A stretch of 64,000 nucleotides of DNA, from positions 1 through 64,000 of the forward strand of contig CANOEC010000002.1 of assembly GCA_947564735.1 (NCBI GenBank). The letters run 5' to 3'. The translations under genes were made by a program, and so were the position numbers. Positions 63,400-64,000 of this stretch are shown here, piece after piece (within the stretch, counting starts at the first letter, position 1; every line of letters starts with the position of its first letter). The notes below the pieces were generated by a model that made no database searches, had not been told where the DNA came from, and worked only from the letters and a program-made list of their open reading frames with translations. The DNA comes from an uncultured Lachnospiraceae bacterium. Its GTDB lineage: Bacteria; Bacillota; Clostridia; Lachnospirales; Lachnospiraceae.

Positions 63400-64000
63400 A
63401 TGGAACATATAATTACGTTGGACAAAATCGTAACAGATTTTAATGTTACAGAACATTGTATTGATTGTATGTGTGGAAAAAAATTAATTAAATTTGATAA
63501 ATCTTCCCACGAGATTATCTGTCAACAGCCGATTTTCGAGAAAGAAGGGCTCTCAAGGAAACTAGTTGCTGATGATGGACAGATTTTTTTATATGATTTT
63601 TGCACACTTTATGTTTTCAATCAGGAAAGGTATGAACTTATTGGCAAATGGCAATTGGGTAATGATTTACGTTCTGATATATGTGAAATAGCAGTTGATC
63701 GTAATACAATTTATTGTTCTATTCGAAATGGAAAGATTATTACTGTTGACAGACGGTCGTATCAAATAGAGGAGTTTATTGTTTCCGAAAGCAGTATGTG
63801 GAGTATCAAAACATATCATTCATACATAGTTTGCGGAACAGTGGACGGGAAAATACTGGTATTAGATAAATCGACTCTTTCCATTGAACAAGAACTTGTT
63901 TTAGGGAAGAAAAATATAGGCAGTTTATATATTGATGGAGAAACGTTATATGCCGCAAGTCATGATGGTAAACTTTTCAAAATCAGTATGCGAAACTTTG
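63400..64000 (+). CDS. Beta-propeller protein, cut by the window end
   Basis: From ATG 63400 the frame is open for 200 codons to the end of the window. It starts MEHIITLDKIVTDFNVTEHC and shows recurring short strands such as ADDGQIFLYDF, DRNTIYCSIRNGKIITVDR, GTVDGKILVLDKSTLSIEQ and DGETLYAASHDGKLFKI. This is the pattern of WD40/PQQ-like beta-propellers. The rest of the gene and its role are unseen. The ribosome binding site is weak. Confidence 0.6.
   Translation, partial: MEHIITLDKIVTDFNVTEHCIDCMCGKKLIKFDKSSHEIICQQPIFEKEGLSRKLVADDGQIFLYDFCTLYVFNQERYELIGKWQLGNDLRSDICEIAVDRNTIYCSIRNGKIITVDRRSYQIEEFIVSESSMWSIKTYHSYIVCGTVDGKILVLDKSTLSIEQELVLGKKNIGSLYIDGETLYAASHDGKLFKISMRNF

Overview
The window looks like a chromosome segment of a strictly anaerobic, low-to-mid-GC Firmicute, most likely a gut Lachnospiraceae (class Clostridia). 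Reasons: strong AGGAGG ribosome binding sites, sigma-A promoters (TTGACA/TATAAT), a beta-mannoside phosphorylase locus of the type known from Roseburia and Ruminococcus, a sensory [FeFe]-hydrogenase-like protein, DUF6465, the radical-SAM repair pair TIGR03915/TIGR03916, and many intrinsic terminators. No rRNA, tRNA, CRISPR array, phage or complete insertion sequence was seen. Most genes lie on the minus strand.

Layout. 1-4.2 kb: a repeat copy, an EamA transporter, an Rpn-nuclease remnant, an ECF sigma/anti-sigma pair and a DUF6465 protein. 4.4-15.2 kb: a beta-mannooligosaccharide locus with a CE2-like esterase, two GH130 phosphorylases, cellobiose 2-epimerase, a three-part sugar ABC importer, and AraC and LacI regulators. 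15.3-20.4 kb: a heterodimeric ABC exporter behind a possible leader-peptide attenuator, then a second LacI. 20.5-25.8 kb: the livKHMGF branched-chain amino acid importer, rich in RNA hairpins. 25.9-33.7 kb: an accessory patch of gene fragments, segmental duplications and Cys-rich DUF3795 fusion proteins. 33.9-43.3 kb: GH13 amylase, endonuclease IV, a Rad3-type helicase with an N-terminal nuclease domain, an HPr-like protein, a repair pair behind a LexA-like box, and asnA. 43.5-50.5 kb: a PAS protein, a thioesterase remnant and glutamate synthase gltBD with a structured leader. 50.6-59.0 kb: an endonuclease/exonuclease/phosphatase protein, a metallo-beta-lactamase-fold protein, a hydrogenase-like chemoreceptor, and a BlaI/BlaR1/CPBP-protease operon. 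59.0-64.0 kb: an MNT/HEPN module with a broken toxin gene, housekeeping hydrolases, a lipoprotein, a Cys-rich protein and a beta-propeller gene cut by the window end.

How they work together. The importer brings in short beta-mannosides, the esterase deacetylates them, GH130 enzymes release mannose 1-phosphate, and the epimerase turns Man-Man ends into Man-Glc for the GH130_1 enzyme. AsnA, GltBD and Liv cover nitrogen assimilation and amino acid uptake. The least ordinary parts are the soluble hydrogenase-MCP fusion with its short coupled upstream ORF, two covarying hairpins directly after livK and livG, the attenuator-like leader of the ABC exporter, and the repeat-rich decay zone.
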